Shown one piece after another: positions 15,649-24,806 of a stretch of 64,000 nt of DNA (the stretch's first letter is position 1; each line of letters starts with the position of its first letter). Made by a program: the position numbers and the translations under genes. Source of the stretch: Paramicrobacterium fandaimingii (GTDB taxonomy: Bacteria; Actinomycetota; Actinomycetes; Actinomycetales; Microbacteriaceae); contig NZ_CP061170.1 in assembly GCF_011751745.2 (NCBI RefSeq), positions 1,178,001 through 1,242,000 of the forward strand. Reading direction: 5' to 3'. Below the pieces are notes generated by a model. The model was given only the letters and a program-made list of their open reading frames with translations, had not been told where the DNA came from and did no database searches.

Positions 15649-17079
15649 ATGAGCGATAAAAAACTGGCCGTCGTCATTCTCGCCGCTGGTCAGGGGACGC
15701 GAATGAAATCGCGGTTGCCCAAGTTGCTGCACCCTCTCGCCGGAGCTCCGATGCTCAGCCACGTGCTTGCAACAGCGCGTGCGCTGGATGCCGAGCACAT
15801 CGTCACTGTCGTGAGACACGAGCGCGATCGCGTCGCCGAGGTTGTGGTGAGCGAGTTGCCCACGAGTCTCGTCGTCGATCAAGACGAGACTCCGGGAACC
15901 GGTCGCGCCGTTGAGCAGGCGGTTGAGGCGCTTCCGAGTGACTTCGACGGTGATGTTCTCGTCATCAACGGCGACGTTCCGCTGCTGGATTCCACAACGC
16001 TGACGCAGCTGATCCAGAAGCATCGAACGGCCGTCGCCTCGGCGACTCTGCTCTCGGCTGTGCTCGAGGACGCCACAGGGTACGGGCGCATCATTCGCGA
16101 GAAGGACGGCTCTCTCGACCGCATCGTCGAGCAGAAGGATGCCTCTGCTGCAGAGCTTGCGGTCACCGAGATCAACGCGGGCGTCTACGTTTTCGCCGCG
16201 CCGGCGCTGCGTCGCGAGCTCATGAAGCTCACGACAGACAACGCGCAGGCAGAGAAGTACATCACCGATGTCGTCGAGCACCTGCGCGCGACCGGTGAAG
16301 CTGTTTCTGCAGTGCCTGTGTCGGAGCCGTGGGTGATCGAGGGTGTGAACGACCGCGTCCAACTGAGCGCCGCCGCCGCACGTCTGAACTCCTTGATCGT
16401 TCGCGGGTGGCAGCGCGAAGGCGTCACCGTGCACGATCCAGCATCAACGTGGATCGATATCAAGGCATCATTTGCGCCCGACGTGACGATCAAGCCAGGA
16501 ACACAGGTGCTCGGAGCCACCATCGTCGCCGCGGGCGCAGAGATTGGCCCTGACACCACACTTGTCGATTGCGAAATCGGCGAGGATGCTGTCGTGAAGC
16601 GCACAGATGCGACCCTCGCCGTGATCGGTGCGGGCGCGGTCGTCGGACCGTTCTCGTACCTTCGCGCGGGAACCATCCTCGGTGAGAATGGCAAAATCGG
16701 CGCCTTCGTTGAGACGAAGAACGCGAACATCGGCGTTGGAAGCAAAGTGCCGCATCTCTCGTATGTCGGCGATGCAACGGTGGGCGAAGGTGCAAATATC
16801 GGCGCGGGCACGATCTTCGCCAACTACGACGGGGTAAACAAGCACTCCTCCGTGATCGGATCGCACGTTCGCACCGGATCGCACAATGTCTTCGTCGCGC
16901 CGATTACCATTGGTGACGGTGCCTACACAGGCGCCGGAACTGTTGTGCGCAAGAGCGTTCCTGCCGGGGCCCTCGCCATCAACGTGGCGCCCCAGCGGAA
17001 TATGGACGGCTGGACAACGGCCAACCGCCCCGGGACGGCAGCCGCAGATGCTGCGGCCGCCGCGGAACCCGAAGAGTAA
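15649..17079 (+). CDS. glmU: Bifunctional UDP-N-acetylglucosamine pyrophosphorylase / glucosamine-1-phosphate N-acetyltransferase
   Basis: 476-residue enzyme making UDP-GlcNAc for peptidoglycan. The N-terminal uridyltransferase has LAAGQGTRMKSRLPKLLHPL at about 12-31. The C-terminal half is a left-handed beta-helix acetyltransferase with hexapeptide repeats, including PFSYLRAGT, FVETKN, HLSYVGDATVGEGANIGAG and NYDGVNKH. The ATG at 15649 gives the canonical N-terminus and lies one base after the tRNA-Gln discriminator. The only Shine-Dalgarno-like sequence (GGAGG) lies in the 3' strand of the tRNA acceptor stem. prs follows 34 bp downstream. Confidence 0.96.
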   Translation: MSDKKLAVVILAAGQGTRMKSRLPKLLHPLAGAPMLSHVLATARALDAEHIVTVVRHERDRVAEVVVSELPTSLVVDQDETPGTGRAVEQAVEALPSDFDGDVLVINGDVPLLDSTTLTQLIQKHRTAVASATLLSAVLEDATGYGRIIREKDGSLDRIVEQKDASAAELAVTEINAGVYVFAAPALRRELMKLTTDNAQAEKYITDVVEHLRATGEAVSAVPVSEPWVIEGVNDRVQLSAAAARLNSLIVRGWQREGVTVHDPASTWIDIKASFAPDVTIKPGTQVLGATIVAAGAEIGPDTTLVDCEIGEDAVVKRTDATLAVIGAGAVVGPFSYLRAGTILGENGKIGAFVETKNANIGVGSKVPHLSYVGDATVGEGANIGAGTIFANYDGVNKHSSVIGSHVRTGSHNVFVAPITIGDGAYTGAGTVVRKSVPAGALAINVAPQRNMDGWTTANRPGTAAADAAAAAEPEE

Positions 17080-17113
17080 TCCGCACGTCGACAAGCGACA
17101 GAAAGCAGGGGTT

Positions 17114-18091
17114 GTGTCAGGAATCAAAGCTTCGGGGCAGAAAAGGCTCGTACTCGTCTCCGGGCGAGCGCATCCGGAACTCGCAGCAAGCATTGCCTCA
17201 GAACTCGGATCCGAGCTGGTTCCGACAGACGCCCGCACGTTCGCGAACGGCGAGATCTATGCGCGCTTCGACGAGAGCGTGCGCGGCTGCGACGCCTTCG
17301 TCATCCAGTCGCACTCGACGCCCATCAATGAGTGGCTCATGGAGCAGCTCATTATGGTCGATGCGCTGAAGCGGGCATCAGCCAAGCGCATCACCGTCGT
17401 TGCTCCCTTCTACCCGTATGCACGTCAAGATAAGAAGGGGCGCGGGCGCGAGCCGATCTCAGCTCGTCTCATCGCCGACCTGTTCAAGACCGCCGGTGCC
17501 GACCGCATCATGTCCGTCGATCTGCACGCCGCGCAGATTCAGGGCTTTTTCGATGGCCCTGTCGACCACCTCTTCGCCATGCCCGTGCTTCTCGAATACT
17601 TCAAGAAGCGTCTCGACCCTTCAGAACTCACTGTCGTGTCGCCAGATATGGGCCGCGTCCGCGTCGCAGACAACTGGAGTGACAAGCTCGGCGCCCCGCT
17701 TGCGATCATCCACAAGCGCCGCGATCCGCTCGTTCCGAACCAGGTATCGGTGCACGAGATCGTCGGTGATGTGAAGGGCCGCGTGTGCCTCCTCGTTGAC
17801 GACCTCATCGACACGGGCCGCACGATCGTGAAGGCAGCGGAGGCTCTCAAAGAGAACGGCGCTACCGGAGTCGTCGTCGCCTCGACACATGCCGTGTTCA
17901 GCGACCCTGCCGCCGAAATTCTGCAGTCGTCGTCGATTGACAAGGTTGTCGTCACCGACACGCTTCCGCTGACGGCCGACCAGAAGTTCGAGAAGCTCGA
18001 GGTGCTCTCCATCGCCCCGCTGCTTGCACGCGCCATCCGCGAGGTGTTTGAAGACGGTTCGGTGACGAGCCTCTTTGACGGCGCTGCCTGA
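17114..18091 (+). CDS. prs: Ribose-phosphate pyrophosphokinase (PRPP synthetase)
   Basis: 325-residue class I PRPP synthetase: ribose 5-phosphate + ATP to PRPP + AMP, feeding nucleotide, His and Trp synthesis. Landmarks: FANGEIYARFDESVRG, the flexible loop APFYPYARQDKKGRGREPIS, DLHAAQIQGFF, SPDMGRVRVADNWSDKL, and the PRPP-binding LVDDLIDTGRTI. GTG 17114 gives the normal start; the frame is open upstream inside glmU. The glmU-prs order is typical of Actinobacteria. Confidence 0.96.
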   Translation: MSGIKASGQKRLVLVSGRAHPELAASIASELGSELVPTDARTFANGEIYARFDESVRGCDAFVIQSHSTPINEWLMEQLIMVDALKRASAKRITVVAPFYPYARQDKKGRGREPISARLIADLFKTAGADRIMSVDLHAAQIQGFFDGPVDHLFAMPVLLEYFKKRLDPSELTVVSPDMGRVRVADNWSDKLGAPLAIIHKRRDPLVPNQVSVHEIVGDVKGRVCLLVDDLIDTGRTIVKAAEALKENGATGVVVASTHAVFSDPAAEILQSSSIDKVVVTDTLPLTADQKFEKLEVLSIAPLLARAIREVFEDGSVTSLFDGAA

Positions 18092-18102
18092 CAGGGTCAC
18101 CC

Positions 18103-18405
18103 GTGAACACGCCAGAATGGGAGTCAACGCATCCGTCTGCTGAGCGGACGGTGTTCCCTGGCGTGCGTGCGAATGGGTTTTCCATAGCCGGTCTCGTCTT
18201 CGCCATAACGACCGCGGGCAGCGCATTCGGGGCATCGGTGCTCGCGCTTGCACTTCCTCTCGTCTGCGCGCTTGTCTTCTCGGGAATCGGGTTCGTCCGA
18301 TCACGTGACCGCAACGGGAAGTCGGACCTTCTCGCTCGGGTGGGACTCGCGCTTCCCCTCGGTGTGCTGGCTCTGCAAGGCATTCTGCACGTCGCCGTGC
18401 CGTAG
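18103..18405 (+). CDS. Small two-helix membrane protein, unknown function
   Basis: 100 residues starting at GTG 18103, 11 bp after the prs stop, so probably co-transcribed. The N-terminus is hydrophilic (about 25 residues), then come two or three hydrophobic stretches (FSIAGLVFAITTAGSAFGAS, VLALALPLVCALVFSGIGFV, LALPLGVLALQGIL) separated by RSRDRNGKSD. It resembles DUF4190-like small membrane proteins but no domain is firmly recognised. A strong hairpin follows. Confidence 0.6.
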   Translation: MNTPEWESTHPSAERTVFPGVRANGFSIAGLVFAITTAGSAFGASVLALALPLVCALVFSGIGFVRSRDRNGKSDLLARVGLALPLGVLALQGILHVAVP

Positions 18406-18420
18406 CGTCGCCGTCGAACG

Positions 18421-18459
18421 ACGAGTGGCCCCGCACTACTGCTCTACGGGGCCACTCGT
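18421..18459. terminator. Bidirectional terminator between prs operon and gnd
   Basis: Perfect 13-bp inverted repeat ACGAGTGGCCCCG (18421-18433) and complement (18447-18459) with a 13-nt loop, followed by TTG on the + strand. It lies between convergent transcription units. Confidence 0.8.
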
Positions 18460-18467
18460 TTGTGCAT

Positions 18468-19919
18468 CTAGTGCGTGTCTTCGGCATTCACCTCGGTGCG
18501 GTCGCCCGACCAGAGCGTGTGGAACGTGCCGTCTTTGTCGACGCGCTTGTAGGTATGCGCACCGAAGAAGTCGCGCTGGCCCTGCACGAGCGCAGCGGGT
18601 AGGCGGTCGGCACGCAGGCCGTCGTAGTACGAGAGCGATGACGAGAATGCCGGAGCTGGGATTCCCGACTGAGCCGCGCCGGCAACAATGCGACGCCATG
18701 AGTCCTGCGCCTCAGCGACGATGTTCGTGAAGAACGGCGCCGTCACGAGGGCGACGAGGTCGGGGTTCTCGTCGTAGGCTTCCGTGATGCGGTTCAGGAA
18801 GCGTGCGCGGATGATGCAGCCGCCGCGCCAGATCTTCGCGATCTCGCCCTTCTTGATGTCCCAGCCGTACTGCTCGGCTCCAGCGACGATCTCGTCGAAG
18901 CCCTGCGAGTAGGCGATGATCTTCGATGCATAGAGCGCCTGGCGCACATCTTCAATGAATGCATCGGCGTCCTGAACCTGCCACGCCGATGACGGGCCAG
19001 GAAGGTCGGATGACGCGGCTCGCTGCGCCGGCTTCGACGACAGCGAGCGGGCGAAGACGGCTTCGGCGATTCCCGAGACGGGGATGCCGAGGTCGAGGGC
19101 GGTCTGCACGGTCCACGCGCCTGTTCCCTTGGCTCCCGCCTGGTCGAGAATGACGTCGACGAGCGGCTTGTCGGTGTCGGCGTCAACCTGACGAAGCACC
19201 TCGGCGGTGATCTCGATGAGGTAGCTCTCGAGCTCGCCGGTGTTCCACTCGGCGAAGATGTCGGCGATCTCGGCTGGTGACTTGCCCGTGCCGCGTCGGA
19301 TGAGGTCGTAGGCCTCGGCGATCAGCTGCATGTCGGCGTACTCGATGCCGTTGTGCACCATCTTGACGAAGTGGCCCGCGCCGTCGGTTCCCACGTGGGT
19401 GACGCACGGCTCGCCCTCGGCGACAGCGGCGATCGACTTCAGGATCGGCCCCAGAGTCTCCCACGCCTCGGCGGAGCCGCCAGGCATGATGCTCGGCCCG
19501 AGCAGCGCGCCCTCTTCGCCACCGGAGATGCCGGCGCCGACAAAGTTGATGCCGGTCTCGCGCACTGCCTTCTCGCGGCGAATCGTGTCGGTGAACAGGG
19601 CGTTGCCGCCATCGACGATGATGTCGCCCGGCTCGAAGTGCTCGGTGAGCTGGTCGATGACAGCATCCGTGCCCGCGCCTGCCTTGACCATGATGATTGC
19701 GGTGCGGGGAGTCGACAGCGACGCAACGAAGTCTTCGATCGACTCCGACGCGATGAAGCCGGCGTCGGGAAACTCCGAGGTGACCGCGCGGGTCTTCTCG
19801 GGTGAGCGGTTGTAAATCGCAACGGAATTGCCTTCGCGGCTCGCGAGGTTGCGGGCCAGGTTGGAGCCCATCACCGCCATTCCGATGACGCCGATGTTGG
19901 CTTGTGCGGTGTCCGCCAT
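18468..19919 (-). CDS. gnd: 6-phosphogluconate dehydrogenase (NADP+-dependent, decarboxylating)
   Basis: 483-residue oxidative pentose-phosphate enzyme: 6-phosphogluconate to ribulose 5-phosphate + CO2 + NADPH. The Rossmann motif GVIGMAVMGSNLARN is near the N-terminus, followed by VDGGNALFTDT, the substrate motif GISGGEEGALLGPSIMPGG, and catalytic GHFVKMVHNGIEYADMQ. Length matches the long (about 470-480) class. ATG 19919 follows GAGGAGATCTC; the frame's extension to 20030 is untranslated. It could serve the sugar-acid island, since gntK at 40060 would produce its substrate, but it is also a housekeeping gene. Confidence 0.96.
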   Translation of the reverse strand: MADTAQANIGVIGMAVMGSNLARNLASREGNSVAIYNRSPEKTRAVTSEFPDAGFIASESIEDFVASLSTPRTAIIMVKAGAGTDAVIDQLTEHFEPGDIIVDGGNALFTDTIRREKAVRETGINFVGAGISGGEEGALLGPSIMPGGSAEAWETLGPILKSIAAVAEGEPCVTHVGTDGAGHFVKMVHNGIEYADMQLIAEAYDLIRRGTGKSPAEIADIFAEWNTGELESYLIEITAEVLRQVDADTDKPLVDVILDQAGAKGTGAWTVQTALDLGIPVSGIAEAVFARSLSSKPAQRAASSDLPGPSSAWQVQDADAFIEDVRQALYASKIIAYSQGFDEIVAGAEQYGWDIKKGEIAKIWRGGCIIRARFLNRITEAYDENPDLVALVTAPFFTNIVAEAQDSWRRIVAGAAQSGIPAPAFSSSLSYYDGLRADRLPAALVQGQRDFFGAHTYKRVDKDGTFHTLWSGDRTEVNAEDTH

Positions 19920-20069
19920 GAGATCTCCTCGTTTTTCTGGGGGCGAAAGGGAAAGTCGTGAACGCACGCGAGCGTGGCTGACGTGCAGGAGTCGTGCGAC
20001 GCTGGAGATTCCCTCGGTCAACGCTAGCAAACGGCCTGAGCCGCTGCGTTCACATGACGCGGGAAATCG

Positions 20070-21455
20070 TCAGACCACAGCGTGCGCATCGGCCGGGCGC
20101 AGCCGATCCTTCGCCAGGGTCACAGCCGCGACAACGTCAGCGTCGCGTGCGAGGTCACCGTCGACAACGGCCAGCAGCGCCCTCACGGGGTTCGGCGAGC
20201 GACGTGCCTCGGCGATTCCCCTCGCATTCGCATCGTGAATATCGAGACCGTCAAGCTGCAGCGCGATCCACGCAGCAAGAGCCCGAATGGATGCTGCGCC
20301 TGAACGGCCTTCCGCACGTTCTGCCGCAACGACCGGCGCGATGCGCACGGCGAGCTTTGTTGACCCCTCCATGCCGATCTGTGCGAGGTGGTGCGCGATG
20401 CGCGCATTGTCGAACCGCTCCTCGAGCTGTGCCCGATACGCGTCGAGATCGAGGGATGCCGGCAGATGGCGCACATCTTCATCCCAGAGCTCGCGCACCC
20501 AGGCGCGGCACTCGGTGTCGGCCATGGCCTCGGCGACGGTGTGGTGCCCCCGGAGGAGGCCCGCGTAGGCGAGGAGGCTGTGGGCACCGTTGAGGAGCCA
20601 GAGCTTTCGACGTTCGAACGGTTCGATGTCGTCGACGAAACGTACCCCTGCGGTCTCCCACGCTGGTCGTCCTGCGGGAAAGCCGCCGCTCAACACCCAG
20701 TCGGAGAACGGCTCGGTGACGACGGGGGACGCATCGGCAAAGCCCGTCAGCTGCTCGGCGGTGTTCCTGTCAGCATCCGTCGTTCGTGGGGTGATGCGAT
20801 CGACAGACGTCGACACAAACGAGACGTGAGCGGCGATCCACTCGCGCAAGTCGGCGTCGATGCGCTCGGCCAAACCGAGAGTTCCTGAGCGCACAAGCGC
20901 ACCATTGTCAGGAATGTTGTCGCACGACACGACGGCGATGCCCCCGGCATCCGCTGCCTTGCGGGCGGCAAGGCCCGCGATGAGGCGTCCGAGAACGGTC
21001 TCCGGGTCTGTGCCGGAGCGCAGAGCGTCGATATCGCGGTTGACCGCCGGGTCGGTGATGTTCGGCGAGCCGTCCGCGGCGACCCGGTAGGCGGTCTCGG
21101 TGACCGTCAACGTGACGACAGCTGTCTCGGGCGCCGCGAACAGTTCGCGGAGCCGCGCGAGGTTTGCTCCGTCGTGCGTCTCAACGATGCTGGGGATGAT
21201 CTCGGCGGTGTCGTCGGCGGCTGCGCGCTCGATGAGCGTGTAGACGCCGCCCTGCCCGGCGAGTTCGTCTGCGGCCGTGGGGCTTCGCCCCGTGAACGCG
21301 GCGATGCCCCACTCCGCCGCATCGACAGCGTGTGCCGTGTACCAGGCTTGATGCGCACGGTGAAACGCGCCGAGACCGATGTGCACGATGCGCGGTGGTG
21401 CCGCGATCGTCGTGCCGAACGCTGCCTCGCGGGTCAACGGGGAAGACGTCGTCAT
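20070..21455 (-). CDS. uxuB: Fructuronate reductase / mannonate oxidoreductase (mannitol dehydrogenase family)
   Basis: 461-residue long-chain polyol dehydrogenase. HIGLGAFHRAHQAWYT near residue 25 is the family nucleotide-binding start, VVSCDNIPDNGALVR is internal, and the catalytic Lys region is KLWLLNGAHSLLAYAG. The family includes mannitol, fructuronate and tagaturonate reductases. The 4-bp overlap with uxaC upstream makes the fructuronate-to-mannonate step (NADH-dependent) the likely reaction. It is the last gene of the GH3-uxaC-uxuB operon. Tagaturonate/altronate activity cannot be excluded. Confidence 0.88.
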   Translation of the reverse strand: MTTSSPLTREAAFGTTIAAPPRIVHIGLGAFHRAHQAWYTAHAVDAAEWGIAAFTGRSPTAADELAGQGGVYTLIERAAADDTAEIIPSIVETHDGANLARLRELFAAPETAVVTLTVTETAYRVAADGSPNITDPAVNRDIDALRSGTDPETVLGRLIAGLAARKAADAGGIAVVSCDNIPDNGALVRSGTLGLAERIDADLREWIAAHVSFVSTSVDRITPRTTDADRNTAEQLTGFADASPVVTEPFSDWVLSGGFPAGRPAWETAGVRFVDDIEPFERRKLWLLNGAHSLLAYAGLLRGHHTVAEAMADTECRAWVRELWDEDVRHLPASLDLDAYRAQLEERFDNARIAHHLAQIGMEGSTKLAVRIAPVVAAERAEGRSGAASIRALAAWIALQLDGLDIHDANARGIAEARRSPNPVRALLAVVDGDLARDADVVAAVTLAKDRLRPADAHAVV

Positions 21456-22864
21456 AGTTTGAATACCTTTCGGGGGAGTGCGTCGACAAGGTCAACGGCG
21501 ATCTTCTGTGCCATCGGCTCATCAAGTCGGCCTTCGGCAACAAGGCGAGCGAGAAACGCGGAGTCGAGCCGGCGGGCCATGTCGTGGCGTGCTGGAATGG
21601 ACAGGAACGCCCGCGTGTCGTCGATGAAGCCTGAACTGCGATAAAAGCCAGCGGTCTCGGTGACGGCTGAGCGAAAGCGCTGCACGGCGTCTGGCGCGTC
21701 GAGGAACCACCAGGGCGCCCCGATGTACAGGCTCTGGTAGAAGCCGGCGAGCGGCGCAATCTCGCGAGAGTATGAGGTCTCGTCGACGCTGAAGAGCACG
21801 AGGTGAAAGTCGGGGACATTTCCGTAGCGCCGCAGCAGCGGGCGCAGGTTCTCGACGTACTCGGTGCGAACGGGCACATCGTGGCCCGTGTCAGCGCCGA
21901 ACGCATCAAACGTCGGCTCGCTGTGATTGCGGAAGACACCGGGGTGAATGGTCATCACCAGGCCGTCATCAACGGACATGCGGGCGGACTCGAGCAGCAT
22001 GTGCCCCTGGAACACGGCTGCCTCATCGGCGCTGAGCTGGCCGCGGACGGCTCGGGCGTACAGAGCGGCTGCCGTGTCGGCGTCAAGGTCGAGCGTCAGT
22101 GGCTGCAGAACTCCGTGGTCCGCAGAGAACGCTCCATGCTCCACAAAGTGTCGGCGGCGTGCCTCGAGGGCAGCGATGTAGCCGGCGTAGTCATCGACGG
22201 CAGTCCCGTTCCACGCGGCGAGGCGCTCGACATTGCCGATGAACGCCGGGTTTGCCGGGTTCACATATGCATCGGGGCGAAACGTCGGTGTGACCCGGCC
22301 GGTGAACGTGGGATCGGCGGCGAGTGCGGCGTGAGCGGCGAGGTCGTCCATTGGGTCGTCCGTCGTCGCGAGCACTTCGATGCCGAAGTCGGCGAACAGC
22401 GCACGGGGGCGAAAGCTCGGGCGCGACAGTACGTCGGAGATCGTGTCGTAGAGGCGGTCGGCGTTCGCGGCATCCGGCTGTTCAGCGATTCCAAACAGCT
22501 CTGTGAACTCGTGTCGGAACCAATAACCGGATGCTGTTCCCGCGAACAGGTGCCAGTTGGCACAGAAGTTTCTCCATGCCTCTCGCGGCTCCGCCGTCGG
22601 CGCAGTGCCCGAGCGATCGGGAACCCCCAGTTCATTCAGACCGAGGCCGGAAGCGTGCAGAAGCCGCGTCACATAGTGGTCGTACCGCAGCAGCAGCTCG
22701 GTCGGGTTCTGAAACGGCTCGTCATCGAGAAGCATTCGCGGGTCGACATGGCCGTGGGGCGAGATGATCGGCAGCTCGGCGACGCTCGCGTAGAGCCCTC
22801 TGGCGATTTCGCGGGTTCGCGGGTCGACAGGAAACAGGCGATCGGGGTCGGAGTTCAGCTCCAT
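21452..22864 (-). CDS. uxaC: Glucuronate (uronate) isomerase
   Basis: 470-residue TIM-barrel isomerase interconverting glucuronate/fructuronate or galacturonate/tagaturonate. Family landmarks: ISPHGHVDPRMLLDDEPFQNP near residue 35 (metal-binding HGHVD), FRHEFTELFGI, VLATTDDPMDDLAAH, FHLVLFSVDETSYSREIAPL, and FYRSSGFIDDTRAFLSIPAR. Length is normal. GAGGATC precedes ATG 22864. Transcribed after the GH3 gene (58-bp gap, no terminator seen) and overlapping uxuB by 4 bp. Confidence 0.94.
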   Translation of the reverse strand: MELNSDPDRLFPVDPRTREIARGLYASVAELPIISPHGHVDPRMLLDDEPFQNPTELLLRYDHYVTRLLHASGLGLNELGVPDRSGTAPTAEPREAWRNFCANWHLFAGTASGYWFRHEFTELFGIAEQPDAANADRLYDTISDVLSRPSFRPRALFADFGIEVLATTDDPMDDLAAHAALAADPTFTGRVTPTFRPDAYVNPANPAFIGNVERLAAWNGTAVDDYAGYIAALEARRRHFVEHGAFSADHGVLQPLTLDLDADTAAALYARAVRGQLSADEAAVFQGHMLLESARMSVDDGLVMTIHPGVFRNHSEPTFDAFGADTGHDVPVRTEYVENLRPLLRRYGNVPDFHLVLFSVDETSYSREIAPLAGFYQSLYIGAPWWFLDAPDAVQRFRSAVTETAGFYRSSGFIDDTRAFLSIPARHDMARRLDSAFLARLVAEGRLDEPMAQKIAVDLVDALPRKVFKL

Positions 22865-22922
22865 ATGGTGATCCTCATTACGTTGAATGCTGTGGTTGGC
22901 ACACGTCTGTGTGTTGTGTGTG

Positions 22923-24662
22923 TCAGAGTCGGGTTCCCCAGGTATCGCCGCACCAGACGTTCTCGTTGAACGTGCCGGTGAACTCGGACGCGCCCGTGAT
23001 CTTCTCGATCGAGGCTCTGATCGACTCGCGACTCGGTGTGTACGCGTGCACGAGCGTTTTCACCATCGGCACGTCGATCAGGTGGTTCGGCTGGTTGAGC
23101 GACACGAGAACCGTGGGAACCTCGGTGACGTACCAGGGGATCTCGGCTGCCATCGGCGTCGACCAGTGAATGCGCACCGTTGCCTCCTGGGCAAAACCGG
23201 CGACGTTCGCGAACACGAGAGCGGCGTCGTATTTCTCGGCATAGTCACCGGAGGCCTCGTCGGCCATGACCGTGTGAAAATACACGCCCTCTTCGCCTTC
23301 GGCCTGCCGCTGCAGCGCGTTCTTGAACACGTGCACGTCGAAGCCAACGCGCTCGAGCTCTTCTTTCGCGATGTCGAGATAGCCGCTCGGGTCAGTTCCC
23401 GTGAAGTCTGACTGCCCCGTAATTCCATACAGCCGGATGCGGCGGTGGGTCTGCGGGGTCAGCGGCAGCGTGCCCGCCGTGTCTTTCACCAGCGTCACGG
23501 CACGTTCTGAGACGGATGCCGCGATGCCGCGATGCTCGTCGCTTCCGATCACCTCGAGGGCGTCGACCGGGGGAACGAGCTCGTCGCGTGGCGTCTCGTG
23601 CAGGCCGAGCGATGCCTTGAGCCCCAGCACGCGGAGCAGCGCCTCGTTCAGGCGTTCTTCCGTGACGACGCCGTTCTCAATGCCCGCACGCAGGTAGGCG
23701 AGGTCTTCTGCCGGGTCACGGAAGAACAGGAACATGTCGCAGCCGGCTGCGATGGCGGCGGGAACGGCGTCTCGGCGCGGCATCGCCTGTGTCATGCCGA
23801 CCATCATCGACGCATCGGTCAGAATCAGACCGTTGAACCCGAGCTCGCCGCGCAGAAGATCCTGCAGAAGCTCGGGGGCGAGAGTCGCCGGCTTGATCTC
23901 GGCATCCGTCATCTCGGGTCTGAAGTGCCGAGACAGGTCAGGGGCGCCGATGTGACCGATCATGATCGACTGCACGCCGTGCTCGATGAGCTCGCGGTAC
24001 ACGCGGCCGTAACTGTCGTTCCACTCGTCGTAGCCCAGCGTGTTGTACGTGGTGACAACGTGCTGGTCGCGCTCGTCGATGCCGTCACCGGGGAAGTGCT
24101 TCATCGCCGCTGCGGAACCAGACTCGCTCAGACCGTCAAAGTACCGCTTGGCGCGCTCGATCACGATGTCGGCGTTGTCGCCGAATGAGCGTGTGCCAAT
24201 CACCGTGTTGCGCCAGTTGCGATGAATATCGACGATGGGGGCAAACGCCCAGTTGCAGCCGAGCGCCGCGGTCTCGCGACCTCCGACGTACCCGAGCCGA
24301 TAAGCGTCGTCTGGGTCGGGGCTTGAGCCGGCGCCGAGGTGCGATGTGACGAGTGTGCCGTCGTCGATGCTTCCCGCGCCGCCCATCTCGGGGTTCGATG
24401 CCACGAGCAGCGGAACCTTCGCTTGCGACTGCGCGTAGCGAACGTGCGCCTGCACCGTGGCAGAAGGGGCGCCCATGAAACGGATGCCGCCAACCTTGCG
24501 CTCGGCGATGACCGCGTCGAGGTAGCCCTCGTCGAACGAGGTGTTGAGGTTGATGAACAGCTGGCCGAGCTTCTCATCGAGCGTCATCGACTCCAGGGTG
24601 CTCTCCACCCACGCGATGGCGTCGGGTGAGAGAGAGAACGGCGCGCGGGACAGGTCGACCAT
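22923..24662 (-). CDS. Glycoside hydrolase family 3, NagZ-like beta-N-acetylhexosaminidase
   Basis: 579 residues with no signal peptide, so cytoplasmic. The N-terminal GH3 barrel begins LDEKLGQLFINL. KHFPGDG is at about 188-194, followed by the dyad D-Q-H ending at His201; NagZ-type enzymes have D-(S/T)-H here, with this His as acid/base. The nucleophile is in LILTDASMMVG (Asp283). A C-terminal GH3_C-like alpha/beta domain follows, with VRIHWSTPMAAEIPWYVTE near the end. ATG 24662 has GAGGA 8 nt upstream; the ATG at 24680 does not. As first gene before uxaC-uxuB under a LacI-type operator, it probably releases a hexuronate or amino sugar from an imported glycoside. Substrate not proven. Confidence 0.85.
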   Translation of the reverse strand: MVDLSRAPFSLSPDAIAWVESTLESMTLDEKLGQLFINLNTSFDEGYLDAVIAERKVGGIRFMGAPSATVQAHVRYAQSQAKVPLLVASNPEMGGAGSIDDGTLVTSHLGAGSSPDPDDAYRLGYVGGRETAALGCNWAFAPIVDIHRNWRNTVIGTRSFGDNADIVIERAKRYFDGLSESGSAAAMKHFPGDGIDERDQHVVTTYNTLGYDEWNDSYGRVYRELIEHGVQSIMIGHIGAPDLSRHFRPEMTDAEIKPATLAPELLQDLLRGELGFNGLILTDASMMVGMTQAMPRRDAVPAAIAAGCDMFLFFRDPAEDLAYLRAGIENGVVTEERLNEALLRVLGLKASLGLHETPRDELVPPVDALEVIGSDEHRGIAASVSERAVTLVKDTAGTLPLTPQTHRRIRLYGITGQSDFTGTDPSGYLDIAKEELERVGFDVHVFKNALQRQAEGEEGVYFHTVMADEASGDYAEKYDAALVFANVAGFAQEATVRIHWSTPMAAEIPWYVTEVPTVLVSLNQPNHLIDVPMVKTLVHAYTPSRESIRASIEKITGASEFTGTFNENVWCGDTWGTRL

Positions 24663-24703
24663 GACTTTTTCCTCGTTCATTCGATAGAGAGGGCTACGCC
24701 ACA

Positions 24704-24733
24704 TATTCTCGCCCGCTCACCCCGTTTTGTCAA
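24704..24733 (-). promoter_or_regulatory. Promoter of the GH3-uxaC-uxuB operon
   Basis: On the minus strand, -35 TTGACA (24733-24728), an 18-bp spacer and -10 AGAATA (24709-24704). The -35 box lies inside the operator at 24729-24742, so repressor binding would block RNA polymerase. Confidence 0.65.
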
Positions 24734-24742
24734 TCGGTTGCC
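24729..24742. promoter_or_regulatory. LacI-type operator O1 (GH3 side)
   Basis: GTCAATCGGTTGCC, a near-perfect 14-bp palindrome matching the six-site consensus GGCAACCGNTTGCC. It overlaps the -35 box of the GH3 promoter. Confidence 0.75.
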
Positions 24743-24793
24743 ACTTGCTCAATACGAAGTTCGCGTATTTCATCTCGGACACATCGAATAAGC

Positions 24794-24799
24794 TATTCT
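24794..24799 (+). promoter_or_regulatory. Predicted -10 of the isomerase-dehydrogenase operon
   Basis: TATTCT, 8 nt before operator O2, which would then cover the transcription start. No good -35 is visible. Confidence 0.4.
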
Positions 24800-24806
24800 C
24801 AATTAT

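Noticed and set aside
20070..21455. Mannitol 2-dehydrogenase as the function
   Set aside because: Possible by family alone, but the overlap with uxaC favours fructuronate reductase; kept as an alternative only.
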